A stretch of DNA of 64,000 nt, taken from assembly GCA_030765525.1 (NCBI GenBank), contig JAVCCK010000046.1, positions 38,502 through 102,501 on the forward strand. The letters run 5' to 3'. Shown here one piece after another: positions 44,520 to 52,856 of this stretch. This stretch comes from Candidatus Lernaella stagnicola (GTDB lineage: Bacteria; Lernaellota; Lernaellaia; Lernaellales; Lernaellaceae). Position numbers and translations under genes: made by a program. The first letter of the stretch is position 1; the number at the start of each line of letters is the position of its first letter. A model generated the notes under the pieces. That model saw only the letters and a list, made by a program, of their open reading frames with translations, was not told the origin of the DNA and did not search any database.

Positions 44520-44961
44520 ACATCGCGTCGAGCGGATTGTCGGATTTTCTGGCCTTGGACGGATCGGCCAACTTCGCTTCGATATCGGCCGTCTGCTCCG
44601 CTTTCTTAGGATCGACGTAGCCCTTTTCGAAACGGGTCGCCAGTTCCTTGTTTTTTTCCGCCGCCGCCGCCTGAAAGGCCGCCACTTCGTCTTCGATGCC
44701 CGGCGCGACATCTCTGCCTTCGAGATCCTCGATCACGTGATGGTCGTCGATCAACACGCGCGCGCCGTACGCTCCGGTCATCACCCGTACCGCGCCCACG
44801 TCGGCCATTTTATTCACCACGTGGTGCACTTCTTCCACATTTATCTGCAGCGCTTCGGCGATATCCTCGGGCGCGGGCGGCGTGCCGTGAAGATGCAAAT
44901 GCACGCGCACCGCGGCGGCGACTAGGTGACTTTTCTCGTAAAGCGTCAAGACCTTCGACAT
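44503..44961 (-). CDS. Winged-helix-like DNA-binding protein
   Basis: This 152-residue cytosolic protein has an N-terminal helix-turn-helix region (about 10-75: AVRVHLHLHGTPPAPEDIAEALQ, then EVHHVVNKMADVGAVRV and a short wing ARVLIDDHH) and a charged helical tail. It resembles small winged-helix proteins of deltaproteobacteria, but no regulon can be inferred. AGGAGG precedes ATG 44961. It lies downstream of an FGE-type lipoprotein gene with a 61-base gap. Confidence 0.62.
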   Translation of the reverse strand: MSKVLTLYEKSHLVAAAVRVHLHLHGTPPAPEDIAEALQINVEEVHHVVNKMADVGAVRVMTGAYGARVLIDDHHVIEDLEGRDVAPGIEDEVAAFQAAAAEKNKELATRFEKGYVDPKKAEQTADIEAKLADPSKARKSDNPLDAMFKKKE

Positions 44962-45022
44962 GGCAACCTCCTACTTGGGCGCGCCCACTTTAACGCAGGT
45001 TCGGGCGTCGACGCAAAACCTT

Positions 45023-46138
45023 TCAATCCTCGCTGGGCGGCGACAGCACGAAACACCGAAAGCCGTTGTGATTGTTGCGGGCGTGCGGCACGTTGGTTTC
45101 GTTAGCGTCGTTGAGCACCCAGCGGGCGTCGGTCGCCCAGGCGCCGCCGCGTAAACGCACGCCGCGGTCGTGGGAGGTCCATTCAAAAACATTGCCGGCC
45201 ATGTCCAACAAGCCGTGCTTCGTCGCGCCGCGGGGGAAGGACCCAACCGGACTGCTGTTGATGTATCCGTCCTCGCTCCCCGACACGTTGGCGTATCTCG
45301 ACACGTCGGCGTCCTCTCCCCAAGGATAGGGCCGCTTGGTGGCGCCACGCGCCGCGATCTCCCAAAATCGGTCGGGAGGCAACGCGCGATCGATGTGCTC
45401 GCAATAAGCCTGCGCTCCGGCGTAGGAAACAAAGGCCATGGGGAAGGCGGCGCATTCGGCGGGCACCCCGTACGTGTCGTCCTTGCGCACGATCGGATTG
45501 TCCGGGCGACTCAAGTCGGTGAACTGGGCCAGTACGTTTTCACTGTGCTTCGTCTCGTTTAGAAACGCCGCGAATTGTTCGTACGTCACTTCCGTTTTTT
45601 CCATCGCGAAGGAATCGAAACGAACGCGACGCAAGCCTTGTGCCTCCTCGTCGTAAAGCCAAGCTTCACCGCCGGGAATGGTCACCAGCGGGCTGGGTTT
45701 CACTTTGTCGCCACGGCTGATTTTCAAATCTCGCCGTCGTTCCCAAAGAGTGTACTCGTGAGCCTGCGGGCCGACCGTGCGCCCCACCGGGTTCCACAAC
45801 GCGCTGGCGCAACCCAACGCCGAGCCGATGGCCTGGGAGCGCAACAGGAAGTAGTTGACCTCCGAGGCGTAGACCGCCGGCGGATGAGGAAGCCGAACGA
45901 TCGCTGTGGCCGCGCCGCCCGCCGGCCCCTGGGAAGAACCAATCAGGTTCGAGGGCAACTGCACGGGCCTCACGCCGGCGCGCGCCAGGTGTTTGAGGCT
46001 GTTTTCGATAAACACCCGTTCACCGCCGGGGATTTGCACCAGCAGACCGCGCAGTTGGCCGGTTTGCGGATCCTCGGTCACCTGTCTGTTACACGCCAGT
46101 AAAAGCAGGAGTAAAACTAGCGGAAGTAAGCGTCGCAT
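45023..46138 (-). CDS. Lipoprotein with FGE-sulfatase domain
   Basis: This 371-residue lipoprotein has a signal and lipobox (LLLLAC, Cys16), a linker region, and an FGE-sulfatase domain at about 150-371: LVTIPGGEAWLY, MEKTEVTYEQFAAFLNE, FPMAFVSYAGAQAYCEHIDR, RFWEIAARGATKRPYPWGE, NVFEWTSHD, RLRGGAW and GFRCFV. No catalytic Cys pair of true formylglycine-generating enzyme is evident, so it is more likely a structural or binding module. It is unlike the long FGE protein at 18896 in having no poly-Asp linker. It is encoded between DUF89 and wHTH genes on the same strand. Confidence 0.82.
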   Translation of the reverse strand: MRRLLPLVLLLLLLACNRQVTEDPQTGQLRGLLVQIPGGERVFIENSLKHLARAGVRPVQLPSNLIGSSQGPAGGAATAIVRLPHPPAVYASEVNYFLLRSQAIGSALGCASALWNPVGRTVGPQAHEYTLWERRRDLKISRGDKVKPSPLVTIPGGEAWLYDEEAQGLRRVRFDSFAMEKTEVTYEQFAAFLNETKHSENVLAQFTDLSRPDNPIVRKDDTYGVPAECAAFPMAFVSYAGAQAYCEHIDRALPPDRFWEIAARGATKRPYPWGEDADVSRYANVSGSEDGYINSSPVGSFPRGATKHGLLDMAGNVFEWTSHDRGVRLRGGAWATDARWVLNDANETNVPHARNNHNGFRCFVLSPPSED

Positions 46139-46190
46139 GGCCCCATCTTATATGCGCGGTCGCGGTTGCCGCAACAGGCCGCCCGCGCGG

Positions 46191-47054
46191 TCATGGCGTC
46201 CAGCGCCATACGATACCCGTGCCGACGGGGTGGCCGACGGCTTCGACGACGTGCTCGCATTTGACCAGGAAGACGAAATAGACCGGGCGCAGCGCGTGGC
46301 CGTAAAGCGCTTCGAAATTGCCCTGCCCTTTGCTCACGACCACATCGGCCGTCTCGAGCAATTCCCGCGTGCGATCGTTGAGCAATTCGGGAATGGCGCC
46401 CGGCGCGTCGCTGCCCGAGGAAATCAATTCGCAAACCTGGTCGAGACCGGCTTGCCGGGCCTCCACGAGCGTAGCGTCGTTGAGCACCGGCGACTCCCGC
46501 GTGGCGAAGGTGATCGCCGGGCCGGGCGGCAGCGTCTCGATGAACAGGCGGTCGCACCACACCTCACCGGTGTTGTCGCCCAAATACAGTACGCGCCGAG
46601 CGGCGCCGATTTCCTCGCGCAAGCGTTCGGTATCGTCGATGCCCAACTCCGCTTCGGCCAGGCGTTCGACCGTGGCGGGCAAATCCTGTTCGCCCACGTA
46701 CGCGAAATCGATCACGTTGCCCGCCAGCGCGGTGCGCAGCGCGGTGCGAAATGAATCGTCGGAAGCAACGATGCGGTCGCGCAAGGTTTCGACGACGGCC
46801 GCGGCGTGTTCGTTGCCCAGGCGCTTCACCTCGGCGAACGGATCGGTCACGCCCAGGTGGCGCTGCAGCAAACCCCGCAAGCGGCGCGCCGCCTGCGGAG
46901 GCCCTTGATCAGCGGGCGTACTGGCGATGAGTTGCCGCGTTTCGTCCACCAGCGTGGCGATGCGCTCGGCCGATAAGCCGTGCATCTCCGCCACGCGGAT
47001 CACGGCTCGGGCGAAGCAGTCCTGACAAATGGGATCGAGACGAATAGTTTTCAA
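46191..47054 (-). CDS. DUF89 (ARMT1-like) damage-control phosphatase
   Basis: This 287-residue protein belongs to DUF89, metal-dependent phosphatases thought to remove damaged phosphometabolites. The bacterial/archaeal form is recognised by PICQDCFARAV (Cys pair near 10), YLGDNTGEVWCDRLFIETL, VVVSKGQGNFEALYG and the closing VFLVKCEHV. The start is TTG 47054, overlapping the stop of the HAD gene as TTGA and preceded by AAAGGA; the two are translationally coupled. Pairing with a sugar-phosphate-type HAD phosphatase supports a role in metabolite repair. Confidence 0.85.
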   Translation of the reverse strand: MKTIRLDPICQDCFARAVIRVAEMHGLSAERIATLVDETRQLIASTPADQGPPQAARRLRGLLQRHLGVTDPFAEVKRLGNEHAAAVVETLRDRIVASDDSFRTALRTALAGNVIDFAYVGEQDLPATVERLAEAELGIDDTERLREEIGAARRVLYLGDNTGEVWCDRLFIETLPPGPAITFATRESPVLNDATLVEARQAGLDQVCELISSGSDAPGAIPELLNDRTRELLETADVVVSKGQGNFEALYGHALRPVYFVFLVKCEHVVEAVGHPVGTGIVWRWTP

Positions 47055-47740
47055 CGTGCGTTTCCTTTCCCGGTGCGAACGAGCCAGTCGTAATCGCAAC
47101 CGTTAAAATCGGCCACCCAGGCGAAACAGCCCGGCAACCGTTCGGGATCGGTGCGCGCCGTGACACCCACAACCGCCATGCCCGCGGCCAAGGCGCTCTT
47201 CACCCCGTTGGTGGAATCTTCGATGACGACGACCTCCCCCGGCCGAACCGCGCGTCCGACCGCTTCGTTCAGTTTCGCCAGGCCCGTCAAATACGGTGCG
47301 GGGTCGGGTTTGGGCTTTGCGTATTCACCCGCCGCAAGGACCGCGGCGACGCACTCGGCGATATCCAAGCGCGCCAAGTGGTATTCGATCTCGTGGCGCA
47401 ACGCGCCGCTGACCACACCGACCGGCACGTGACCGGCCAGGTCGCGCACGAAAGCGGCCAACCCCGGCAGGTCGACGGGCCGCTCGCGTACCAAACGGTC
47501 GTAGATTACGCTTTTCGCCGCGAGGAGTTCGAGTTGCCGCGACGGGCTCATCTCGACGCCGCGACGGGCCAGCAGCAGGCGCAGGAATTCGGCGTCGGGC
47601 ACGCCGAGTAGGGGGCCGTAATATTCCTCGTCGGTGTAGTTGATGTCCAACGGAACGAGAACTTCCCGCCACGACTCGTCGTGCAGCGGTTCGTCGTCGA
47701 TCACCACTCCGTTGAAATCGAAAAGGACGGCGTCGATCAT
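47051..47740 (-). CDS. HAD-superfamily phosphatase/phosphomutase
   Basis: This 229-residue HAD subfamily IA protein has motif I FDFNGVVIDDEPLHDESW, cap domain helices, motif II VVSGAL, motif III Lys in YAKPKPDPAPY and motif IV EDSTNGVKSALAAGM. Motif I has Asn at the position of the usual second Asp (DxN instead of DxD); this acid acts as general acid/base, so activity may be altered, although other HAD proteins with DFNG exist. Cap and motif IV resemble beta-phosphoglucomutase. GGAGG precedes ATG 47740. It leads the short operon with DUF89. Confidence 0.85.
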   Translation of the reverse strand: MIDAVLFDFNGVVIDDEPLHDESWREVLVPLDINYTDEEYYGPLLGVPDAEFLRLLLARRGVEMSPSRQLELLAAKSVIYDRLVRERPVDLPGLAAFVRDLAGHVPVGVVSGALRHEIEYHLARLDIAECVAAVLAAGEYAKPKPDPAPYLTGLAKLNEAVGRAVRPGEVVVIEDSTNGVKSALAAGMAVVGVTARTDPERLPGCFAWVADFNGCDYDWLVRTGKGNAR

Positions 47741-48184
47741 CGCAGTTGCCTCCGGTCAAAATCCGCGCCTACCTTAACGGATCGGCGGGCAATGGCAAAC
47801 CGCGAGCGGTCGCCGGGCCTTCCCGATAGGCCGCGGTGCCAAAATCCGAACCGGCGTTGGCTCTGCGTGACAAATCTGCCTATACTTATGGAACCCCCCC
47901 ATGCCAAGAGCTCGTGGACGATGAGAAGGATACTGTTCGCTATCCGTGTAGCTATCGTGCTGATCGTGCCTCCCACCACCGTGCGGGACGGCCTGGATCG
48001 CTCGGGCTGGAAAACGCCGCGTCAATATCGCCACCGGCTCACCATCGACATCGCGTCTTTCCTGCTGGATCAACCGGTGACGACGATGACGACAAAGACG
48101 ACAACAGCGAGGGGTGCGGCTGCTGACCCGTCGCCGGGAAAATATTCCGTAACGTGAATCACACCTCACGCACGGGAGAAGCTC
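47741..48184. other. Intergenic region with poly-Asp/Cys-tail remnant
   Basis: This region of about 440 bases includes a short frame ending at 48126 in GDDDDDKDDNSEGCGC, which resembles the DNSDGSCCG end of the FG-GAP protein, and, in a different frame from ATG 47921, a signal-peptide-like MRRILFAIRVAIVLIV. The two could be the ends of one small secreted-protein gene broken by a frameshift. No other gene is visible. Confidence 0.35.
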
Positions 48185-48523
48185 ATGTATCGGAAATCTG
48201 TCCTCGGTCTTTGGGTCGCCTCCACGTTACTATTTATCTTCACCCTGGGAGTCGCGGCGATTGGCGCAAGTTTTTTCGAGCGCATGGTATCCAGCGTGCA
48301 TCTCACGCTGCCTCCATTAACCGCGGCAATGATATGGGCGGGGGCGAAAGTTTCCACGCTGTGGTTGCCCGTTTTTTGGATACCCTATCTGGCGCTCCTG
48401 GCGCTTACCTACCGGCTATCACCGCAGCACGTCGGTCGCCTTCTGGTCTCCGTGGGAACCTTCTTCTTTTTCCTGACTGTCGCCATTTTCGAACTGATCG
48501 CGATGCGTCTCCCGATGATGTAA
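48185..48523 (+). CDS. Small integral membrane protein
   Basis: This 112-residue protein has three predicted membrane helices (about 8-30, 55-78, 85-108) and few charged residues. GGGAG lies 7 bases before ATG 48185. No family is recognised. Its last 35 codons overlap the antisense 3' end of the glycosyltransferase gene by 105 bases; the membrane-helix character of that part supports it being real. Confidence 0.55.
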   Translation: MYRKSVLGLWVASTLLFIFTLGVAAIGASFFERMVSSVHLTLPPLTAAMIWAGAKVSTLWLPVFWIPYLALLALTYRLSPQHVGRLLVSVGTFFFFLTVAIFELIAMRLPMM

Positions 48524-49729
48524 CCGCGAAAGGCGACCCGCAAGAATACGGCCACCCCACATGATCGCCATCGAAGCAAACAACAAACGAAACGGCGTGA
48601 GCGTCAACGCCATGCGCTCGTCGTAAAAGACGATCGCGTACACCAAGCCCAAACTCCCCGCGGCGGCAACCACGTAAAATGCATCCTTCCTGCGACGCCA
48701 CAGCAGCCCCGCCAATCCGACCCATGCAAGCAACGACCAGAGCGCCGGCCGCGTCCCCATGCGCCAAACGCGTTCGGCGACCCTGCCCAAAAACGCACCC
48801 GGTCGTGCGGCGATTTCGCGCGCGGCGGCTCGCAGGTACGCGGCGTTCTGGTCGGCCTCGTTCACCGAATGCGAAGAGCTTCGTTTGTGAAGTTCGGTCC
48901 ACACTTCCAGGTGACTGCGCTCGGAATTATCCAAGGTGAGATTGAAACCGGTGTTGGTCGTCAGCAACGTCAAGCGACCGTTAACCAGCGTGTTGCGGAT
49001 CATCCACGGCGCGACCACCACAAGCAACGCGACAACAAAGGCGGCCAAGCGACGTCCGCCGCCCTCTTTGCGAACCGAATACGCCACCGCGCCCAATGCC
49101 ATCAGCCAAAACGGGTACAGCACCGGCCGCGCCAGTGTCGCCAAGCCCAGCACCGCGCCCGCCGCCGCGTCGGCAGGCCACGCGCGCCGCCGTTGCGCAA
49201 ACACCAACAACGCCAGCGACGCCATCATAAGGGCCAAAAAAAGCGGTTCGGTCAGCGGCAGCTTGGCCACATCCATCGACAGCGGGTCGCGCGCCCACAC
49301 CGCAGCCGCCAGCAGCGCAGCCCAGCGGTCGCCGAGCACCTGCAGCGCCACGATGCCCAGCAACAACACGGCCGCGCCGCCGCATAGTGCCTGCAACCAC
49401 GTCGTCGCCGCCACGCGGCGGGCGGGGTCGTCGACGGCTTTGAAAACCACGGCAAGCAGTGCGGGAAACAGCGGCGCGCGCCACGCGGTGCGACGGCTTT
49501 GATAGGGCGGCCCGTGGTCGGTTTCGTATTCGGTGAATCCGCGGCCCGCGGCCAGGTTATCGGCGAGCGCGAGATAACTTTGCGTGTCTTGAGAAACGAT
49601 GCGCCCGTCGTAGGGTTCGACAATGCGCCAGAAAACGGCAAGCAAGGCGATGGCCGTCAATGCAGCGAAAAAACCAAAGAGACGATGCGGCATGCCCTTA
49701 CCATCGGCGCCGCGGCCCGGCAGGTCCAC
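48419..49729 (-). CDS. GT-C glycosyltransferase (PMT_2-like) membrane protein
   Basis: This 436-residue protein has about ten membrane helices and the ArnT/PMT_2 plan: an N-terminal helix, the first external loop with PYDGRIVSQDTQSYLALADN, the ERSHLEVWTELH segment and further helices. It probably transfers a sugar from a polyprenyl-phosphate donor to an envelope acceptor. The start is GTG 49729, 15 bases after the previous gene; ATG 49693 is an alternative and neither has a strong ribosome-binding site. The charged last 50 residues lie antisense to the small membrane protein. Confidence 0.75.
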   Translation of the reverse strand: MDLPGRGADGKGMPHRLFGFFAALTAIALLAVFWRIVEPYDGRIVSQDTQSYLALADNLAAGRGFTEYETDHGPPYQSRRTAWRAPLFPALLAVVFKAVDDPARRVAATTWLQALCGGAAVLLLGIVALQVLGDRWAALLAAAVWARDPLSMDVAKLPLTEPLFLALMMASLALLVFAQRRRAWPADAAAGAVLGLATLARPVLYPFWLMALGAVAYSVRKEGGGRRLAAFVVALLVVVAPWMIRNTLVNGRLTLLTTNTGFNLTLDNSERSHLEVWTELHKRSSSHSVNEADQNAAYLRAAAREIAARPGAFLGRVAERVWRMGTRPALWSLLAWVGLAGLLWRRRKDAFYVVAAAGSLGLVYAIVFYDERMALTLTPFRLLFASMAIMWGGRILAGRLSRLHHRETHRDQFENGDSQEKEEGSHGDQKATDVLR

Positions 49730-49744
49730 GCCCGGCGCCGCCGG

Positions 49745-52270
49745 TTATTGCTTCGTGTGGCCGACTTTCAGCACGCCATCAGCGACGAGTTCCTTGATCG
49801 TCGGCAATCGCTCGCCGTTCCACAAACCGGCGCGGCGCGCTTCCTGCATCATCCACTCGGCGGCGGCGCGGTATTCTCCAGCGTCGTCGTCTTCGTCCTC
49901 ATCCTCGTCAACGTAGTAGGAATCTACAGAAAACTCCGCCGGCCAGCGCTCTCCCGGCCGCATCACGGACCAGACGATTTCGCCCAGTCGCTGCACCTGG
50001 TCGGGCGCGTCCCATCGTTGGTTGCGCGAGTAGTCGGCCAAGGCGAGGCCTGCCGGGTTGTACTCAAGCGGGACGGGGTTGGGCACCGCGTCGTAGGGCG
50101 TCATGTCGGTGTCGGTCGTGAAGCAGTCGTACATCGGGCTGGTGTGCTCGTCGTAGACGGTCAGCGGCGGCAGGCCGAAGATCATCTCGACGGTCATCCA
50201 AATCGAGGGCATGGAATACAGCACGCTCGAAATGTAGCCGCGCTTGGCGTAGGGCGAGGCGACCAGGGCGATCGTGCGGTGGGCATCGACGTGATCGATG
50301 CCGGATTGCGGATCGTCTTCCGTGATGATGATAGCCGTCTCGTGCCAGTAGTCGCTGTGAGTGATGTACTCGACCAACTTGCCCAGGCCCGCGTCGTTGT
50401 CGCCGACGTAGTAGGGAATCGTTGGTTCCCCTTCGTCCGAGCCGTTGGTGTGGTCGTTGGGCAGGCTAATGTAAACGAACTGCGGCCAAATGCCGGCCTC
50501 CATCTCCCGGATGACTTCGTCAGCCTTCGTCTCGTCGGATACGCCCAGGTTCCAGAAGCCGTATTTCAAGTCGAAATAGGGAAGCAGGTCGGGCGTGTCG
50601 CCGATCGTGATCACCTGCCCGTACGCCCGGAACGTGACGTCGTTTTCGTACATGTGGCGGAAGATGCTGCCCCGCACGCCCTGCGCGGCGGGCTCAATGT
50701 TCGTCAATGGATAACGGCTGCTGCTGCTCATCATGCGCGCCCGCTCCATGTAGTCGTTGGAGTACATGAGCGTCGACCACATGTGGCCCTGCACGCTGGC
50801 GTCGGCCTCGGAGTAGTAGTTATCGCAATTCGTGAACTGCTCGGCGAGCTCGTGCGTGTTGGGCGTGATGCCCGCGCCGAATTCGAGAAACGCCGGCTCA
50901 CGCTCGCCGCCGGGGATGTCGGACAACACCTGATCGTAGGTCTTGTTCTCTTTCATGATGAACACGACCCGCTTGATCTGCGTCGAGGGCACGCCGCGCT
51001 CGGTGGGGATGGGGCTGTCGAACATCTGGGTTTCCCAGAACAGCTCCGTGCGCGTCAGGTTGTCGGTCACCTGCTGCGTATAATCGGCCAGTTCCGACGG
51101 CGTCGGCAGCGCGATTTTCTGCAGCGTGCCGGTTTGGTTCACGCCCCAACTCGGCGTGTCGGTCGGGATGCCGCCGCCCTTGCCGTTGGTGACCAGCAGC
51201 GCATCGCGCGCCTCATCCAACGCCACGGTGGTCGGGTAATAGCCTGTCGGGATCGAGCCGAGCCGCTCGCCGCTTTCGGTATCGAAAACCACCACGGCGT
51301 CCAATCCGGCGCAGACGACGTACAGCGTGTCGCCGTCGCTGCTCAACGCCAGATCGACCGGGCTGGCGCCGGCCATTTCAGCGGCGCGGTACACGTCGAG
51401 CGTCGCCGTTTCGGTGCGCGAGGCCACGTCGATGACACTGATGGTGTCTTCGTCGCTGTTGGCCGCATACAGCGTGCCGCCGTCCGCCGACAGCGCCAGC
51501 GACTCCGGATGAAACCCGACTTGGATTTCGGCCGACCGCTGCGCCGTTTGCAAGTTGACAACGGTCACGGTTTCGTCGCCCCAATTGGCGGTGTACGCCT
51601 CGTGGCCGTCAGGCGAAACGACGACATCAACGGGATACAAGTTCGTCGGCGCGTGCGCTTCCATCAGGCCGTCGTCCAGATCGACGATCTGCAAACCGGC
51701 GCCGAAGGAACTGGTGACCAGCAGCTTTTCCTCGTTCGGAACCAAGGCCAGATTGGCCGGCAGCAGCATGCTCGGGATATCCCGCACGTGGAACGCCTCG
51801 CCGGCGACCAGATCGTATTCCATCACGCGCTGCCGCTTGCCGCCCGAAACCCATAGCTTATCGCCCGCGGCGTTGGCCGTCAGACCGAAGAAGGGGGCGG
51901 AGACGACCACGCGTGAAATCTCGTCGAGGGTGTCGCCGTCGAAAATCGTGAAGCCGCGCTCGTCGCCGCGCATCGTGATCACGACCAGGTTGCCGTCGGG
52001 AAGCACGATCACGTTGCCGGGGAAAGCCTGCGTGGCGCGAATCTCACCCACGGGCGTGATCGCGCGGCCGTTGACCATGATGATGCTCTGCTCATCGCCC
52101 ACATCGCCGGGACGAGCGAGGGCAGCGGCGGTCGGCGACGGCGGCGCTTTGCCGTCGATCGCGGCGGCCTTGGCGGCGTTCGTTCCATCGGCATCCACCG
52201 GAGAGTCCACCGGCTGACAGGCAACGGTCACCACCAGCCACAAAACAACTAATACAGCAAATCGACGCAT
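49745..52270 (-). CDS. Lipoprotein with YncE-like beta-propeller and phosphoesterase domain
   Basis: This 841-residue lipoprotein (lipobox VTVAC, Cys18) combines a seven-bladed YncE/surface-layer type propeller (about 60-390; units such as SPDGHEAYTANWGDETVTVVNL and SADGGTLYAANSDEDTISVIDV) with a phosphoesterase domain of the acid phosphatase/phospholipase C type (about 430-760): VVFIMKENKTYDQVLSD, ADASVQGHMWSTL, YISLPNDHTNG and ITEDDPQSGIDHVDAHRT, which supply metal ligands. The same fusion is known in other bacteria as bifunctional YncE/alkaline-phosphatase-like proteins. It likely hydrolyses phosphate esters outside the inner membrane. An acidic DEDEDEDD stretch lies near the C-terminus. 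Confidence 0.88.
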   Translation of the reverse strand: MRRFAVLVVLWLVVTVACQPVDSPVDADGTNAAKAAAIDGKAPPSPTAAALARPGDVGDEQSIIMVNGRAITPVGEIRATQAFPGNVIVLPDGNLVVITMRGDERGFTIFDGDTLDEISRVVVSAPFFGLTANAAGDKLWVSGGKRQRVMEYDLVAGEAFHVRDIPSMLLPANLALVPNEEKLLVTSSFGAGLQIVDLDDGLMEAHAPTNLYPVDVVVSPDGHEAYTANWGDETVTVVNLQTAQRSAEIQVGFHPESLALSADGGTLYAANSDEDTISVIDVASRTETATLDVYRAAEMAGASPVDLALSSDGDTLYVVCAGLDAVVVFDTESGERLGSIPTGYYPTTVALDEARDALLVTNGKGGGIPTDTPSWGVNQTGTLQKIALPTPSELADYTQQVTDNLTRTELFWETQMFDSPIPTERGVPSTQIKRVVFIMKENKTYDQVLSDIPGGEREPAFLEFGAGITPNTHELAEQFTNCDNYYSEADASVQGHMWSTLMYSNDYMERARMMSSSSRYPLTNIEPAAQGVRGSIFRHMYENDVTFRAYGQVITIGDTPDLLPYFDLKYGFWNLGVSDETKADEVIREMEAGIWPQFVYISLPNDHTNGSDEGEPTIPYYVGDNDAGLGKLVEYITHSDYWHETAIIITEDDPQSGIDHVDAHRTIALVASPYAKRGYISSVLYSMPSIWMTVEMIFGLPPLTVYDEHTSPMYDCFTTDTDMTPYDAVPNPVPLEYNPAGLALADYSRNQRWDAPDQVQRLGEIVWSVMRPGERWPAEFSVDSYYVDEDEDEDDDAGEYRAAAEWMMQEARRAGLWNGERLPTIKELVADGVLKVGHTKQ

Positions 52271-52388
52271 AAGCTTCCCCTTGGCTAAAAATAGCTCCGC
52301 GCCATCCTATCAAAAGGTCGCACCGCCGCAAAGAGACGAATCACCGCCCGGAGGCCGGTCGCCGCCGGCGCAAAAAGGCGCTTAAGCA

Positions 52389-52417
52389 CAAAAACTCCCC
52401 CACCGAAGTGGAGGAGT
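52389..52417 (-). terminator. Rho-independent terminator of the trmD-rplS operon
   Basis: On the minus strand ACTCCTCCAC and GTGGGGGAGT pair (one G-U) around TTCG, followed by TTTTTG. It lies about 25 bases after the rplS stop. Confidence 0.88.
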
Positions 52418-52441
52418 CGTGGTACTCGTTGCGTGTCGGAC

Positions 52442-52789
52442 TTACCAGTCCCGCTTTTCTTTGATGCGAGCCGCTTTGCCGCGCAGATTGCGCAGGTAGT
52501 AGAGCTTCGACCGGCGAACATCGCCGCGCCGCACCACTACCAGGCCATGCAAGGCGGGCGAAAAACACGGAATGACGCGCTCGACGCCGATCCCGTAACT
52601 GACCTTGCGCACCGTGAAGCTGGACCGCGATCCGGCATTCCGCTTGGCGATCACCACGCCTTCAAAGGGCTGCAAGCGTTCTTTCTCGCCTTCCCGGATT
52701 CGCAAATTCACGCGCACGACATCCCCGATGTTGAATTCCGGGAGATCGCTACGCGTTTGGCTTTTTTCAAATGACGCTATCACGTCCAT
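52442..52789 (-). CDS. rplS: 50S ribosomal protein L19
   Basis: This 115-residue protein is L19, located at the interface of the ribosomal subunits. The family sequence is unbroken: [49 protein letters not shown] and [24 protein letters not shown] lies 8 bases before ATG 52789. It follows trmD as in most bacteria, with a gap of 67 bases, and ends in a terminator. Confidence 0.98.
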   Translation of the reverse strand: MDVIASFEKSQTRSDLPEFNIGDVVRVNLRIREGEKERLQPFEGVVIAKRNAGSRSSFTVRKVSYGIGVERVIPCFSPALHGLVVVRRGDVRRSKLYYLRNLRGKAARIKEKRDW

Positions 52790-52856
52790 GGCTCATGCTC
52801 CTGACCATACAAGGGCCCAAAAAGAGGCGTAAATATGCTCAATCATAGGGTCTTTG

